Shown: positions 34,801 to 45,011 of the stretch, piece by piece
Numbering within the stretch: the first letter of the stretch is position 1
Layout: each line of letters starts with the position of its first letter
DNA from: Cordilura impudica
Lineage: Eukaryota > Arthropoda > Insecta > Diptera > Scathophagidae
Direction of reading: 5' to 3'
Length of the DNA stretch: 64,000 bases
Assembly: GCA_963682025.1 (NCBI GenBank)
Contig: OY821517.1
Span: 25,897,620-25,961,619, forward strand
Notes under the pieces: generated by a model
Database searches by the model: none
What the model saw: the letters and a program-made list of their open reading frames with translations, nothing else
What the model was told of the DNA's origin: nothing
Made by a program: the position numbers and the translations under genes

Positions 34801-37800
34801 GAAATCTAATTTTATAAAATTTAACAAAGTTTAAAAATATGCTTCTGTGTAACTAAGCCTACTGTGAAATTTAATTTGAACAAATTTTACGATTTTAAAT
34901 TTAGGAATACGCCATTTTCAAAGAAATTTATGAAATAAAAAAAAAATATTTTAAAGACTAAATACATAAATGTAGAAATACTTAAATGTTTTGCGGCTCC
35001 TTTAAAAAAGTTCTACGGCCCCCTAGGGGGCCGCGGCTCACAGTTCGAGAAGCACTGGTCTAAGCGATATTCCAATGAATGCCAGACATTTAGTTTTTTT
35101 TTTATTGCTTTCAATAAGTTGTTCTTCCAAATGTCCATGAAAATTTACTGATAATACCCGTATTGCATTTATTTGTTGTACTACTGCAGTGGTGGCAAAA
35201 AGTTTTGGATGCTTTTGATGGCAGAGACGATTATTTGCAAAGAAAGGTTCTTAATGGAACATACAAACTAAACTTTAGTGTGACCGATTAAAAAAAACCC
35301 AAAAACAATTGATAATTTATAAAAAAAAAATCGACTTTAAAAACTTTATATTCAATTGTTAGTTCTAGTCCAGCCACTGTATATAAATACAACTTAATTG
35401 AAGGTGAATTTTATAATTTCAAGAGCTACTGTACAATATGATCATGATAACAAATATTTGACATTATTTAATCAACACAAATAATGTAAATTCTAATTCT
35501 AGATGAAATCAGCGTGATGACAATTATTTTAAAGTTTTAAAAGATCAAAGGTTTTTTTTTTAACATTTGGTGAATAACTTGTGAAAAAAAAATAATATGT
35601 TTTCAAATCACAATTTTGTTTCTAATATGATTTAAAATTATTCTAATCAAATAGAAAAGCTTTTCTTACTATATTCTGAAAGTATATATATCTATATTGG
35701 TCCATTTTTCTGGCATGAAACCCTCGATCTTAAAAATTAAATGAGGAGTATTTCATTTCAAATTCGTAAAATTAAAAGTAGGAAGCTAACCACTTAAAAA
35801 TAACCACTTAAGATAAATAAATAAATAAATTCGAACGAAGAAACCGACCAGTACATTTTATTGCAAGAGACTGACCCGGTTGATACGGCTAACCTTTTAT
35901 CCGAACTTTCTGAAAAAAATTCTTTTTTTTGCCAGATATCGATCAACCACTGCCCGAACTCGAAGAGTATCTTGTACTATGCCTAAAATATTCTTCCTCC
36001 TTTGGATCTTAACATAAATAAGTCTCCAGGATCAGATGGTGTACCAGCACTGGTGCTGAAACAGTGCTCTTCGACGCTATCCAATCCATTGGCCAACCTT
36101 TTCAGCCTTTCGTACCGTGCGGGAGTCTTTCCCTCTTGCTGGAAGGCTGCTAATGGCAAACCAATCCCTAGAAAGGGTACGGCTAATAACCCCGAAAATT
36201 ACCGTCCAATTGCAATCCGCACTGCGCTCACAAAGGTGATGGAGAGCATGATCAATTTCCATCCTAGAGGCCAACTCACTTCTTAATGATCGATAGCATG
36301 GCTTCCGTAGAAATAGTTGCACGGGAGACCGGTTAGCTGTACTTTCTGAGTGTTGGAGTCGATCCATTCACGATTTTGGTGAAAGTAAAGTGGTTGCTCT
36401 AGATATTTCCAAGGCATTCGATTGCATGTGGCACGGTGCATTGATATCAAAGCTTATTGCATTTGGGGTCGGTAATGACTTCTCTCGATTTATATCGAGT
36501 TTTCTCAGAGACCGAACAATGCGTGTTGTTATTGATGGAGTCTCATCTAATGAGTTTCAGCTTCATTCAGGGGCACCCCAAGGTTCCCTTCTTTCTCCTT
36601 CACTTTTCCTTATCTTTCTGAACGACCTTAATCAAACTTTTAATTCTATATACTCTTTCGCAGATAACAGCAGCATTTGTCATTCATTTTCCTTTAATTG
36701 TAGGCCAAGCCTCTTGAAGGTTGGGGGGCAAAAGGCGGACAATGAATCACACACTCAAGAGCTGTTAACAATCTCCGAGTGGGGTAAAGCGAATAGGGTT
36801 GACTTTAATGCGCTTAGGACTCAATGTTGTATGTTGACCCATAGGCCCATGGATTCAACAATGTCATCTGTATATATGGGTGGTAAAGATATTGATGAAT
36901 CGGATACTCTTGCTGTTCTGGGCATGAGAACTCAATGTGATGTTCGTTGGAATGAGCATGTTTTTCGAGTGACGAAAGAAGCATTCAAGTGTCTTGGTTT
37001 TCTAAAACTGTGCAAAAATTAATTCACTCCTTCTGATCTCCTTAAAACCTATACCACTTACATCCGACCAAAAATGGAATACAACTCCCATATATGGGCA
37101 GGAGCTTCAAAATCTGTTTTGTAACTACTGGACCGTGTGCAAAGGAGGGCGTTGCACAGTGCGTCGTTGATGGACAAAAATCAAAAATAACAAAATTGTC
37201 TCAAAATGTGACGAAAGTTATAGTGATCGACAGATAACAACACAACCGTAATAAATTTGAAGTACCTAATTGGTTTCGCCTGACTCTCCTAGACTTCACC
37301 AGAGGGCTTTAAAGTCAGTGAAATTTAAGTACAAATAATGAATAAAAAAAGTTTATTGTAGTGCATCAAGAAAATAATTCCCAAAATTCATTTTTCTGAA
37401 AAAGAGGTTAAGGTTGGTTTATATTATTACTGAGTATGTTCGAAACTTGGAAAAATTTTATTTTCTGCGTATGCTGCCCGGAATTACTAAAATATTGTAT
37501 TAACACTTGGCTTAAACAAAACCACAAATTTTGAAATTGATAAATTTATTGGATAATTTCTTTTTGTTTTAACAAGATTCCTAAAATTTTATTGCAGTTT
37601 TTAGATGAAGAGGTTATATATACTCCTTCAAAGAAATGCTAAAAAATTAAAAATTTTTACCCACAACTTTAAAAAAACATTTATTGAAAAATATACTAAA
37701 TCGTCAAAATTGCTAAGTAGCTCTTAGAGTTATACAAAAAAAAAAAAAAATTATAGCAAATAGGGCGCTAACAAATATTAATGGATTTTTTTCGTTTTTT

Positions 37801-40800
37801 GTTAGTTTATTACTTTTTTAAAACAAAAAAAAAAAATTTAAAACCTGATTTGACCCTTACACATACGCAATACAACGGGTTCTAAAAGTCATTTTTTCAA
37901 AAAAGTCAAAAAAAGTTGGTAATTTTAGCAGGTTGCTATAAAAAATATTTAAAAGATTCCTAACATTTTTTTCCTGTTTATTACCCTATGGGTTGTTCCC
38001 TTTCAGACCATGTAAGTTTTTTGGAAAAATTTTACCCACAAGTTAAAAAAAATTAATTTTAAAAAAGTTCTAAATTCACAATTTATAGAGTGGAATACAA
38101 CCTAAATGAAATATCATACGAACGAACGTTCTATACGACCATTTGAATTGCATTCAGCGCCATATTGTTGTTGGTTTTAGCTTCGATATTTTTTCAAATT
38201 TCCTTTTCAACTTATATTTGTTTACAATTTATTTGCACGTTGCACATATTTTTAGACCATCAAATCGTCCCTTCAATATAAAATAGCGTATGTGCTCATT
38301 TATTGGAGTTTTTAGATAAAGAGGTCATGATCTTTCAAAAAAAAAAAAAAAACTAAAACAGTACAAAATTTTAGCCACAACTTTGGAAAAAATTTACATA
38401 ATTTAAAAATGTACTAAATCGTCAAAATCGCTTAGTAGCTTTTGGACTAATCCACAAAAATGTATTAAAAATTATTGGTTAACAAATGTTAATGGGTTTT
38501 TTGTTTTTCTGTTAGTTTAGGACCTTATTTAAATAAAAAAATATAGTTTACCTAATCAAAGTTACCTGACCCTTTCCACATAAATGGGTTTAAAAACCAA
38601 TTTTATTTTCAAATCGAAAAAATTACTGAAATTTAGTGCGTTGCAATAAAATATATGAAAAAGATCCCTAAAATTTTTTTTCGGTTTTTTTATACGTTGG
38701 TTTGTTAACTTTCAGACCATACCCATTTTTTGAAAAAATTTCGGACACAAATGTAAAAAATTTTTTTTTTAAAAAGTTCTAAATTCACAATTTTTACTTT
38801 AATTTTATTAATTATAAAGGGACAATGTTAATGTAAAAATACAACCGGTTTCTTCTAAATTTGCCACAGATTTTTTGACATTAAAAAAATATGTTTTGGA
38901 AAGTTTGAAAGAATTTTGTCAGTCCCACAGGGTGTTACGGCTTGATAAATTTTTGAGACTCATTGCAGCTTTTGTATGGGAGGTACCAGAAGCCTTGGTC
39001 CGATATCTTTTAAATTTATCACAAAGTTTTTGGCATTGAAAAAATAATTTTTCTGAAAGTTTGGTTGAAATTGTGTTGTCGGATAGGGCAGTAGGCCATG
39101 ATTAATATCCAAGACCCACTGCACTCTTTGCATGGGAGGTACCAGAATCCGTACACCGATTTTTTCCAAATTTTGACACAGTTTTTCTGGAAGTTAAAAT
39201 AATGCATTGTTGCAAGTTTAGTTAAATTCCCATTATGTGATAGGGTGATAAAGTGCGTTTAATTTTCGAGATCCTTTGAACCGTTTGTATGGGAGGTACC
39301 AGAAGGCTTCGCCCGATTGGACCCAAATTTCGGATTTTTCTTAATTTTTACCAAAGACGGCCTTATACAAAATTTCATGAATCTGTAACCACTCCTTCTA
39401 TTTTTGTCCCATCAATGTATGGGGACGACGCACTGTGCGTTGGTGCTCTTTAGTGACAGTAGGGTATGCAACTCTATTGACTCGTTGGAACATCGTCGGA
39501 ATGTTGGTTGCGTATCACTGTTCTATAGATACTACCATTGGAAATGCTCTTCTGAGATTAGCGAACTCATTCCAAGTGCCCGAGTTTCAGTTCGCTCTAC
39601 CCGCTTCTCTAGTAGATCACATCCGTTTGTAGTCGTTTGTCCAGTTGACCGCACAACGCATTACAGAGAGAATTCGTTTATCAGTCGAACTAGCCGTATG
39701 TCGAATAAACTCCCCGCACAGGTCTTTTCTGACAGTTCTAATCTAAAAAAATTTAAGTCAAATATCCACAAACACTACTCCTTCTTTCCTCCTACCCATA
39801 ACCTATTTTCCTGAGATCAACACAATGCGCTGCATGCATCTGCAGGGGGCATCCCCTGAGTGTTGGTCAATAATTAAGAAAAAAAAAATGTAGAAGCAAC
39901 AAAAAAAAAAAAAAAGAACCGCGAAGTAAGAATTTCAAAAAGAGGATTTGTACAATTTGTTACCAAAAATGTTTCAAACACATGCGGAACGAACGTCAGT
40001 ATGAAAGAAATCAAAGATACCAAAAGTCTCAGAAAAATTGCTCCGATGTTATGAATGATGAAACATACGAGGGTGGTCCCATAACTACCCGACCTGAAAA
40101 GGAAAAAACAAAACAAATTTGGGTAAAATGTTCTGTATTTTTAGCTCGATACACGTTGCCATTAAAAATTATCGTACGGCCATCCCAAAAAAAATAGGCA
40201 CTATAACCTTGCCTCCAGATGGAATTGTCTTCGTCTTCTTTGGACATGGTTTTCCCATTTCAGTCCACTGTTTTGACTGTTCCTTAGCCTCAGGTGTGAG
40301 GTGCAAAAACTCGTATTAATACGCTGCAGAATCCCCAAATACTATATTGAAACATCTTCACGACGCTATTTTTGTTCTATTGTAAGCAAACGCTGCACCC
40401 ATCTTGCGGACTTCTTTCTCATCTCCAAATTTTCGGATATGCCTATCATTTCAGTTAGCTCACGCAACTTCAGCCGACGATCATCCAATACCATTTTGTG
40501 GATTTTCTGCACCGTTTCTGGTGTGGCATGGCAGCTCTCACGTCCTCGTTTAAAGGAGCAGACTCCCCCAGAGAGGAATCTAGCTCGGCTTTAATACTTG
40601 GTGGACTGAGATCTTTCAAATAAAAGTTGACCAATTTTTTTCATGTCTATAAATTCACTGAAATCGTTTACTTTTGATGACTCCAAAAAAAAAAAAAAAA
40701 AAACTTAAAACATATGTTTTTGAAGGTTGGCACTTTTCACCAAAGTAATTTTTTGAAACTACTGCCGTCATATCGAATTGTTTCATTACACACCTTATTT

Positions 40801-43800
40801 ATCTTGCTCGGATTATTTTATATTTCCACAAAAAAAAAAAAAAAAAAAAAACTGGCTCATTGGCAAAAGAGGTGAGAGACAGTTCTCACATCGAAGTTAT
40901 TGAATGTCGCTAGGAAAAGTGTATCGAGCTAGAGATTACGTTGTGTTTTCTTTGTCAGGTCGGGTTGTTCTGGGATCACCCTCGTAATTGATATTATTTT
41001 TATTTTAATATAATTTTATAACTTCATTTTTTAAAATAAAGTAAAAACAAGTAAGAAAATTATAGTCGGTCTAGACCGCATTTAGAGACCCTATCTCTTA
41101 AGTCCAACTAATTAGGTATAGAAAATAAGCATAAACCAAATTTGAATGGCATTGTTATTAATTTTTTGACTTCGAATATGAACAAGTTAATATCGAATGC
41201 TATATTTATATGGGGAATAGATCGAAAAATGGACCGATCACTTATTTTATTTTTTTTTTTTTGCAAAATTGTATACAAACCTAATTTGAGAAAAATCCGT
41301 GTAATATTTTTGCTCTTTGATCGATTTAGTGAAGATCGAGAATCAGCTTCATATGTGGGCTATGACTAACAATTGTGCTATAGGATTTATTTTTGGACTA
41401 CTGATAAATGGATGTAATAAACATACACAAACCCAATTTAACCGAGATCTATATGATAATTTTGATATTATGGCAATTTAACTCGATCTGATAGGGGTCA
41501 TTTGTATGGGGACTTGGTCTGAACATGAACCGATTTTCACCTCAGAATCACTTTCTGAGTCGATTTAGCGATGTCCGTCCGTACGTCCGTCTGTCCGTCC
41601 GTCTGTCTGTCCATGTAAATCTTGTAATCAAACTATAGGTCCCATAGGATGAACGCTATTGAAATTGGTGAAATTCGTAAGGGGTCCCTTACAAATGACC
41701 CTTATGAAATCGACATAAATTGCCATAAGATCCAAATTATCATATAGATCTCAGTCAGTATAATCCCTACAGGACAATTCTTAGTCATAGGCCCCATATA
41801 GAGCTGCTTCCCGATCTTCACTTAAATCAATCAAAAATATTGCACAGATTTTTCTCAAATTTGGTTTGTATACATTTTTTCAAAATATAAGTGACTTTAC
41901 CAAATATGGTCAGGATCGGTCCATTTTTCGACCTAGTCCCCATATAAATATAGCACCCGATATGAACTTTTTCATATCTGCAGCCAAAAAAATTAATAAC
42001 AATTGCACTCAAATTTGGTTTATGCTTATTTTCCATATCCAATTAGTTAGACCGGAGAAATAGGGTCTCTAAAGCATGTTATATAGTATCGTATAGTCGG
42101 TCTAGACCGACTATAATTTTTTACTTGTTTTTTTTTTTTTTTAATTACTACACGTTTTGCTTGTGGTCCGTAATACATAAACAGGCCCTTGCTATTACTG
42201 TTATTAAAACATATATGTAATATCAGAAAAAAATTCTTATCAATGTACCGCAACGCAATTTTATGTTACCATTTGGAAAACAAAATAATAATTTTGATTA
42301 AAAAATTAATTTAATTAAGTTATATTTGTTACTAAGTATATGTGGCTCTAATATTTGAAAAAATTTATTTATGACTTTTAAAATATTTTTCGTTCTAGCG
42401 ATAATCGTCCGCCACTTAAACCATTTTAAAAAAGCTTTCAAGCCTAAAGTAATTTTCGTGCATATAAACATTATAAAAATCTGAGTTTGAAAATTTTTTC
42501 AGGCTCAAGATCAAATGTTTGTACTTTATAATAAAAATCTATTATAGACTTGAGACAACTGGATTGTAATGTCAATTTGTTCACTTTTCTTTGCGATTTT
42601 ATTTCCCTACTCTAAAAAGAGGTCAATTTGTTATCAGCCCATTTCAGTTAAAGTCGCAGCTTTTCATTAAAATTTTTCAAGACTTCGGAAATATTACAAA
42701 TACCCGAACATTCTTAACATTTTATACATACAATTTTTTTATGTTTAAACATAATTTCTTCTCAGTTTCAAAGAACGTGGAGCCCGTTATGCTTTACTCT
42801 GTCTAACAGAAGAGCAAAAGAAAATCGGTGTTATTTCAGCATCGCTCGGAAATCATGCACAGGTAAATTTGTTTAGTTTATTTTTAGCAAGGATTTTCAA
42901 AATGTATAACTTTTTTTTTGAATTCCAGGCTCTCAGTTATCATGGTTGGAAATTAAATATCCCCGTTACTGTAGTTATGCCAAAGGCCGCTCCCATTATG
43001 AAAGTACAAAAATGCAGAAACTACAAAGCCAATGTCTTAGTAGAAGGCAACGATATGGCTGAGGCAAAAGCTGTCGCCTTAAAAATGTCTCAAGAGAAAG
43101 GTTTACTATACATAAACGGTTATGATCATCCTCATATTATGGCTGGACAGGGTACTATAGGCTTGGAGATTTTGGAACAAGTTCCAAATCCAGATGCTGT
43201 TATAATACCCGTAGGAGGTGGTGGTCTAATAGCAGGTATAGCAACGGCCATAAAAGCTCTATCACCAAAAACTAAAGTTATCGTAAGTATAGAAAATGTG
43301 TTTTTTTTTTTTTTTTTTTAATAAAGTAAATTTAATAAAAATTCTTCTTTCTATTTTCTAGGGTGTTGAATCGGCAAAATGTCCTAGTTTTTCCAGGGCC
43401 ATTGAAAATAATGGCCCTGTGCACACTCCTATAAAAAATACATTAGCCGATGGTTTAGCTGTCCCTAAGGTGGGCTGCAATGCTTTTTGTACAGCTGTTC
43501 CTTTAATCGACAAAATGGTAGTGGTAAAGGAAGAATGGATAGCTCTGGCTATCTTACGTTTGGTAGAAGAAGAAAAGTGTGTCGTAGAAGGAGCTGGTGG
43601 TGCAGGTTTTGCGGCAATTTTGGCTGGTCAATTGACCGAACTTAAGGGTAAAAGGTAAGTGTTGTGATTTATGAAAATTAGTTGATTAAACTCAAATAAT
43701 TTTATTTGATTTGCAGAGTAGTCGTATTATTGTGTGGTGGCAATATTGATACTACAGTTTTTGGCAGATGTCTGGAGCGAGGTTTGGCCGCTGAAGGTCG

Positions 43801-44138
43801 TTTGGTTAAATTTAATGTGGAAGTATCTGATAGACCAGGTGGTATTCATGAATTGGTTGAAATACTCTGCTCATTGGGTGTGTCCATTAAAGATATTATG
43901 CATGAACGGGCTTGGCTAAGAGACATCTATACAGTAGAGGTAAACGGATTTTTTTTATCACGAAACAGTTTTTATATCTTAATATCATTGTTAATATTTT
44001 TTATACCATTAGGTGAAAGTAATTTGTGAGACCAGAGACTGGGGACATAGCATGGAATTGAAAAATAAACTAAAATCACACTATTCCGTAGTACAATTTT
44101 GCGAAGATCCTTTAGCTATACCTGAACAATATGAGTAA
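31617..44138 (+). CDS. Serine/threonine dehydratase (ammonia-lyase), 7 exons, 478 aa
   Basis: Fold-type II PLP enzyme that deaminates threonine (and serine) to a 2-keto acid and ammonia. Exons: 31617-31889, 31943-32013, 42766-42862, 42929-43282, 43362-43654, 43717-43939, 44013-44138; every intron is GT-AG and the phases join exactly. Exon 1 ends in ERTPCP and exon 2 in LQYTG; the Ser of the PLP motif SFKERGARY (Lys117) is made by the exon 2/3 junction. Further motifs are SASLGNHAQ (139-147), GQGTIGLEI, the phosphate loop VGGGGLIAG (Gly243-246) and VEGAGGAG. Residues from about 392 form an ACT-like domain (FNVEVSDRPGGIHELVEIL). The residue before GNH is Leu, not the Ser of serine racemase, so dehydratase is favoured. 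The likely Drosophila counterpart is CG8129 (from memory). Start: first Met of the exon, context AAAATG. Confidence 0.93.
31943..32013 (+). CDS. Dehydratase exon 2
   Basis: 71 nt between ACTTAG| and GGCAG|GTAAAT. It reads RSTSSDTYEMDLYLKKDFLQYTG plus two bases of the Ser codon preceding the PLP-binding lysine motif. Too short to show up as an open frame; found because it bridges exon 1 and exon 3 in phase. Confidence 0.88.
32216..35057 (-). mobile_element. hAT transposon, young, with 8-bp target duplication GTCTAAGC
   Basis: Left end CAGTGCTTCTCAAACT and right end (inverted) CAGTGCTTCTCGAACT are hAT-type terminal repeats. GTCTAAGC flanks both sides exactly (32208-32215, 35058-35065), the 8-bp duplication characteristic of hAT. 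The 2,842-bp element carries one transposase gene on the minus strand. A C-rich tract near the left end (32278-32297) is unusual. The exact duplication points to recent insertion. Confidence 0.95.
32484..34455 (-). pseudogene. hAT transposase (ZBED5/SCAND3-like), one +1 frameshift
   Basis: Two overlapping frames make one ~655-residue transposase. The first (34455-33343) has a BED-type zinc finger region (CVICFTQL...LLRHLTTLH, about residues 90-120), then the RNase H-like core with FAIQIDESTD and CVGLCTDGAAAMTG. The second (33350-32484) has LLYHTEVRWLS and the C-terminal hAT dimerization region (LIPFATTYLCETAFSSLLVLKNKHRS). Between them, a run of seven A at 33371-33377 region shifts the frame; with six A the reading is NFVKNRAVNSRLFNISCKEMG. 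Otherwise no stop interrupts it. It belongs to the group annotated ZBED5, SCAND3 or FAM200 in animals. Confidence 0.92.
35066..35829 (+). other. Intronic sequence, nothing supported
   Basis: AT-rich intron sequence between the hAT element and the LINE. No element ends or coding similarity seen. Confidence 0.4.
37155..39437. mobile_element. Transib-type element T4, non-autonomous, TSD CGTTG
   Basis: Both ends read inward CACAGTGCGTCGT, followed by TTGATGGACAAAAAT or the near match. CGTTG flanks each side (37150-37154, 39438-39442). Taking the 2,283 bp out together with one CGTTG restores an uninterrupted LINE frame (RRALVLFSDSRVCNSIDSLEHRR). There is no transposase. The interior contains long AT-rich repeats and, at 38930-39340, three loose direct repeats built around TATGGGAGGTACCAGAA. 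Confidence 0.88.
38970..39310 (+). repeat. Three direct repeats around TATGGGAGGTACCAGAA inside T4
   Basis: TGTATGGGAGGTACCAGAAG (38972), TGCATGGGAGGTACCAGAAT (39130) and TGTATGGGAGGTACCAGAAG (39286) start units about 155-160 bp apart that share further words such as GAAAGTTTGGTTGAAATT and GACACAGTTTTT. They look like an internal subrepeat of the element and are non-coding. Confidence 0.7.
40068..40984. mobile_element. Chimeric mariner: outer element with an inverted mariner piece inside
   Basis: The outer ends are inverted repeats CGAGGGTGGTCCCATAACTA / CGAGGGTGATCCCAGAACAA, each next to TA, so this is a mariner footprint of 917 bp. Near the right end the plus strand still reads a mariner tail (LFHYTPYLSCSDYFIF, then EVIECR and EKCIELE). 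The middle (about 40180-40772) is part of another mariner in minus orientation (VQKIHKMVLDDRRLKLREL, MRKKSARWVQRLLTIEQK, LTPEAKEQSKQWTEMGKPCPKKTK), with its 5' terminus at 40722-40772. All frames are broken. Confidence 0.75.
41046..42128. repeat. GTCCGTCC repeats, copies g1 and g2, head to head
   Basis: 41046-41540 is a minus-oriented copy beginning CAAGTAAGAAAATTATAGTCGGTCTAGACC; at CTCAGAATCACTTTCTGAGTCG (41543) the sequence switches to a plus-oriented copy that ends GTCGGTCTAGACCGACTATAATTTTTTACTTGTTT. Both lack their 5' ends, and the tails form ~35-bp inverted ends for the pair. Confidence 0.8.
42766..42862 (+). CDS. Dehydratase exon 3 (PLP-lysine exon)
   Basis: Begins with the third base of the Ser codon, then FKERGARYALLCLTEEQ with the Schiff-base lysine and ends SASLGNHAQ at the donor CAG|GTAAAT. 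97 nt; in phase with exons 2 and 4. Confidence 0.92.
42929..43282 (+). CDS. Dehydratase exon 4
   Basis: 118 codons from ALSYHGWKLNIPVTVVMP to SPKTKVI. Holds the GQGTIGLEI segment and the tetraglycine loop PVGGGGLIAG that grips the PLP phosphate. Acceptor TTCCAG, donor ATC|GTAAGT. Confidence 0.95.
43362..43654 (+). CDS. Dehydratase exon 5
   Basis: Starts GVESAKCPSFSRAI and ends GQLTELKGK plus AG of an Arg codon. Contains VEEEKCVVEGAGGAGFAAIL, the substrate-domain core of the family. Acceptor TTTTCTAG, donor AAAG|GTAAGT. Confidence 0.95.
43717..43939 (+). CDS. Dehydratase exon 6 (start of ACT-like domain)
   Basis: Completes the Arg codon, reads VVVLLCGGNIDTTVFGRCLE (end of the catalytic domain) and then the ACT-like VKFNVEVSDRPGGIHELVEI. 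Donor GAG|GTAAAC. Confidence 0.95.
44013..44138 (+). CDS. Dehydratase exon 7 (C-terminus)
   Basis: Reads VKVICETRDWGHSMELKNKL and ends DPLAIPEQYE, then TAA at 44136-44138. It completes the ACT-like domain. The acceptor is CATTAG. Confidence 0.92.
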   Translation: MKVICETRDWGHSMELKNKLKSHYSVVQFCEDPLAIPEQYE

Positions 44139-44157
44139 CTTTTAGCATAAGGCATAA

Positions 44158-44169
44158 AATAAATTTATT
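44158..44169. terminator. Palindromic poly(A) signal serving both convergent genes
   Basis: AATAAATTTATT is its own reverse complement and supplies AATAAA on each strand. It lies 20 bp after the dehydratase stop and 118 bp after the radial spoke stop. No other AATAAA at a suitable distance was seen for either gene in the 148 bp between them. Confidence 0.65.
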
Positions 44170-44286
44170 TACATATAAAAAACAATGTCATGTTTATCAA
44201 TAATAAATTATTTAATATTTTGTTTGTAAGATTTAAAATAATCAATTGTTGTTTTCATATTTCTTCTGCACTCCTGCTGGCTCCTC

Positions 44287-45011
44287 CTAGTCATCATCAT
44301 CATCATCATCATCATTTTCGTTTGATTCATGTGTTGAATTTTCATAGTCACTTAAGTGTTCGCCCATATCATTCAGCTGTCTTTCTTTTTTAATTAAACT
44401 CAAACGATAGGCTTCTTCCATTTCAATGCTGGGATCAGAGGCTTCTATGAAATCAATTGGCGCATGTGGAAATTCCTCAGCTATAGGAGCCAAATGTTGC
44501 CACTTCATATTGCGGGCAACAAATTTATGACCCCAACCCAAGTATATGGATTCACAAAGATTTTCAAATATAAATGTAAAAGCACCGGGCCACACATTAG
44601 ATTGCATCATTAAGATACGTTCATTTTTATTAGTAAATCTACTTGTGAAACGTCCTACCCATGAAACTGGCGTTTCTTCATTTGTATCGCTTGAACAGGG
44701 TGTTAACATAGCTGGTCCTTTTTCACGAAGATCTTCTAACTCTTCCTCCTCACCTTCATCCTCGTCGTCTTCATATTCTTCATCTTCTTCTTCCATAAAT
44801 TCTTCACCCATTAATTCAAGCAAACGCAACTTTTCTAAACGTTTACGTTCTTTTTCTCTTTCACGACGTGCTTTTTCTTCGTCATACCAAACGACTCGTC
44901 CTTGCACAAGTATATTTGGTCGTACATGTACCCATTTTGCTGGACTGTTTAATTGATTTAAAGGAACGCTGCTATCATATTTTTCATTTTTCAGCAAAAC
45001 AATATCATTAT
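44287..45011 (-). CDS. Rsph4a: Radial spoke head exon 3
   Basis: 241 codons after the acceptor CTTCTACAG. It opens [20 protein letters not shown], has an Arg/Lys/Glu-rich helix and an acidic block, then the conserved C-terminal part. Stop TAG at 44289-44287, right behind an (ATC/GAT) run coding for at least eight Asp. Confidence 0.94.

Larger units (their letters stand above)
35830..39917 (+). mobile_element. Non-LTR retrotransposon (LINE) fragment with inserted Transib-type element
   Basis: Reverse transcriptase of a jockey/CR1-like LINE, 5' truncated. 36002-36286 has NKSPGSDGVPALVLKQC and NYRPIAIRTALTKVMES. After a frame change, 36390-37022 has VVALDISKAFDCMWHGALISKL, the GAPQGSLLSPSLFLIFLNDL block, and FADN in place of the catalytic FADD, a dead active site. 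The 3' domain (RVQRRAL...LEHRRNVGCVSLFYRYYH, ending HNLFS) continues at 39438 once the insert 37155-39437 is removed. The copy ends in A-rich sequence near 39890-39917. Confidence 0.85.
32014..42765 (+). other. Giant intron 2 of the dehydratase gene (10.75 kb)
   Basis: Donor GTAAAT at 32014, acceptor TTCTCAG ending 42765. Nearly all of it is transposable elements: hAT (32216-35057), a LINE (35830-39917) with an inserted Transib-type element (37155-39437), a chimeric mariner (40068-40984) and a repeat pair (41046-42128). The other introns of this gene are 53-79 bp. Confidence 0.88.
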
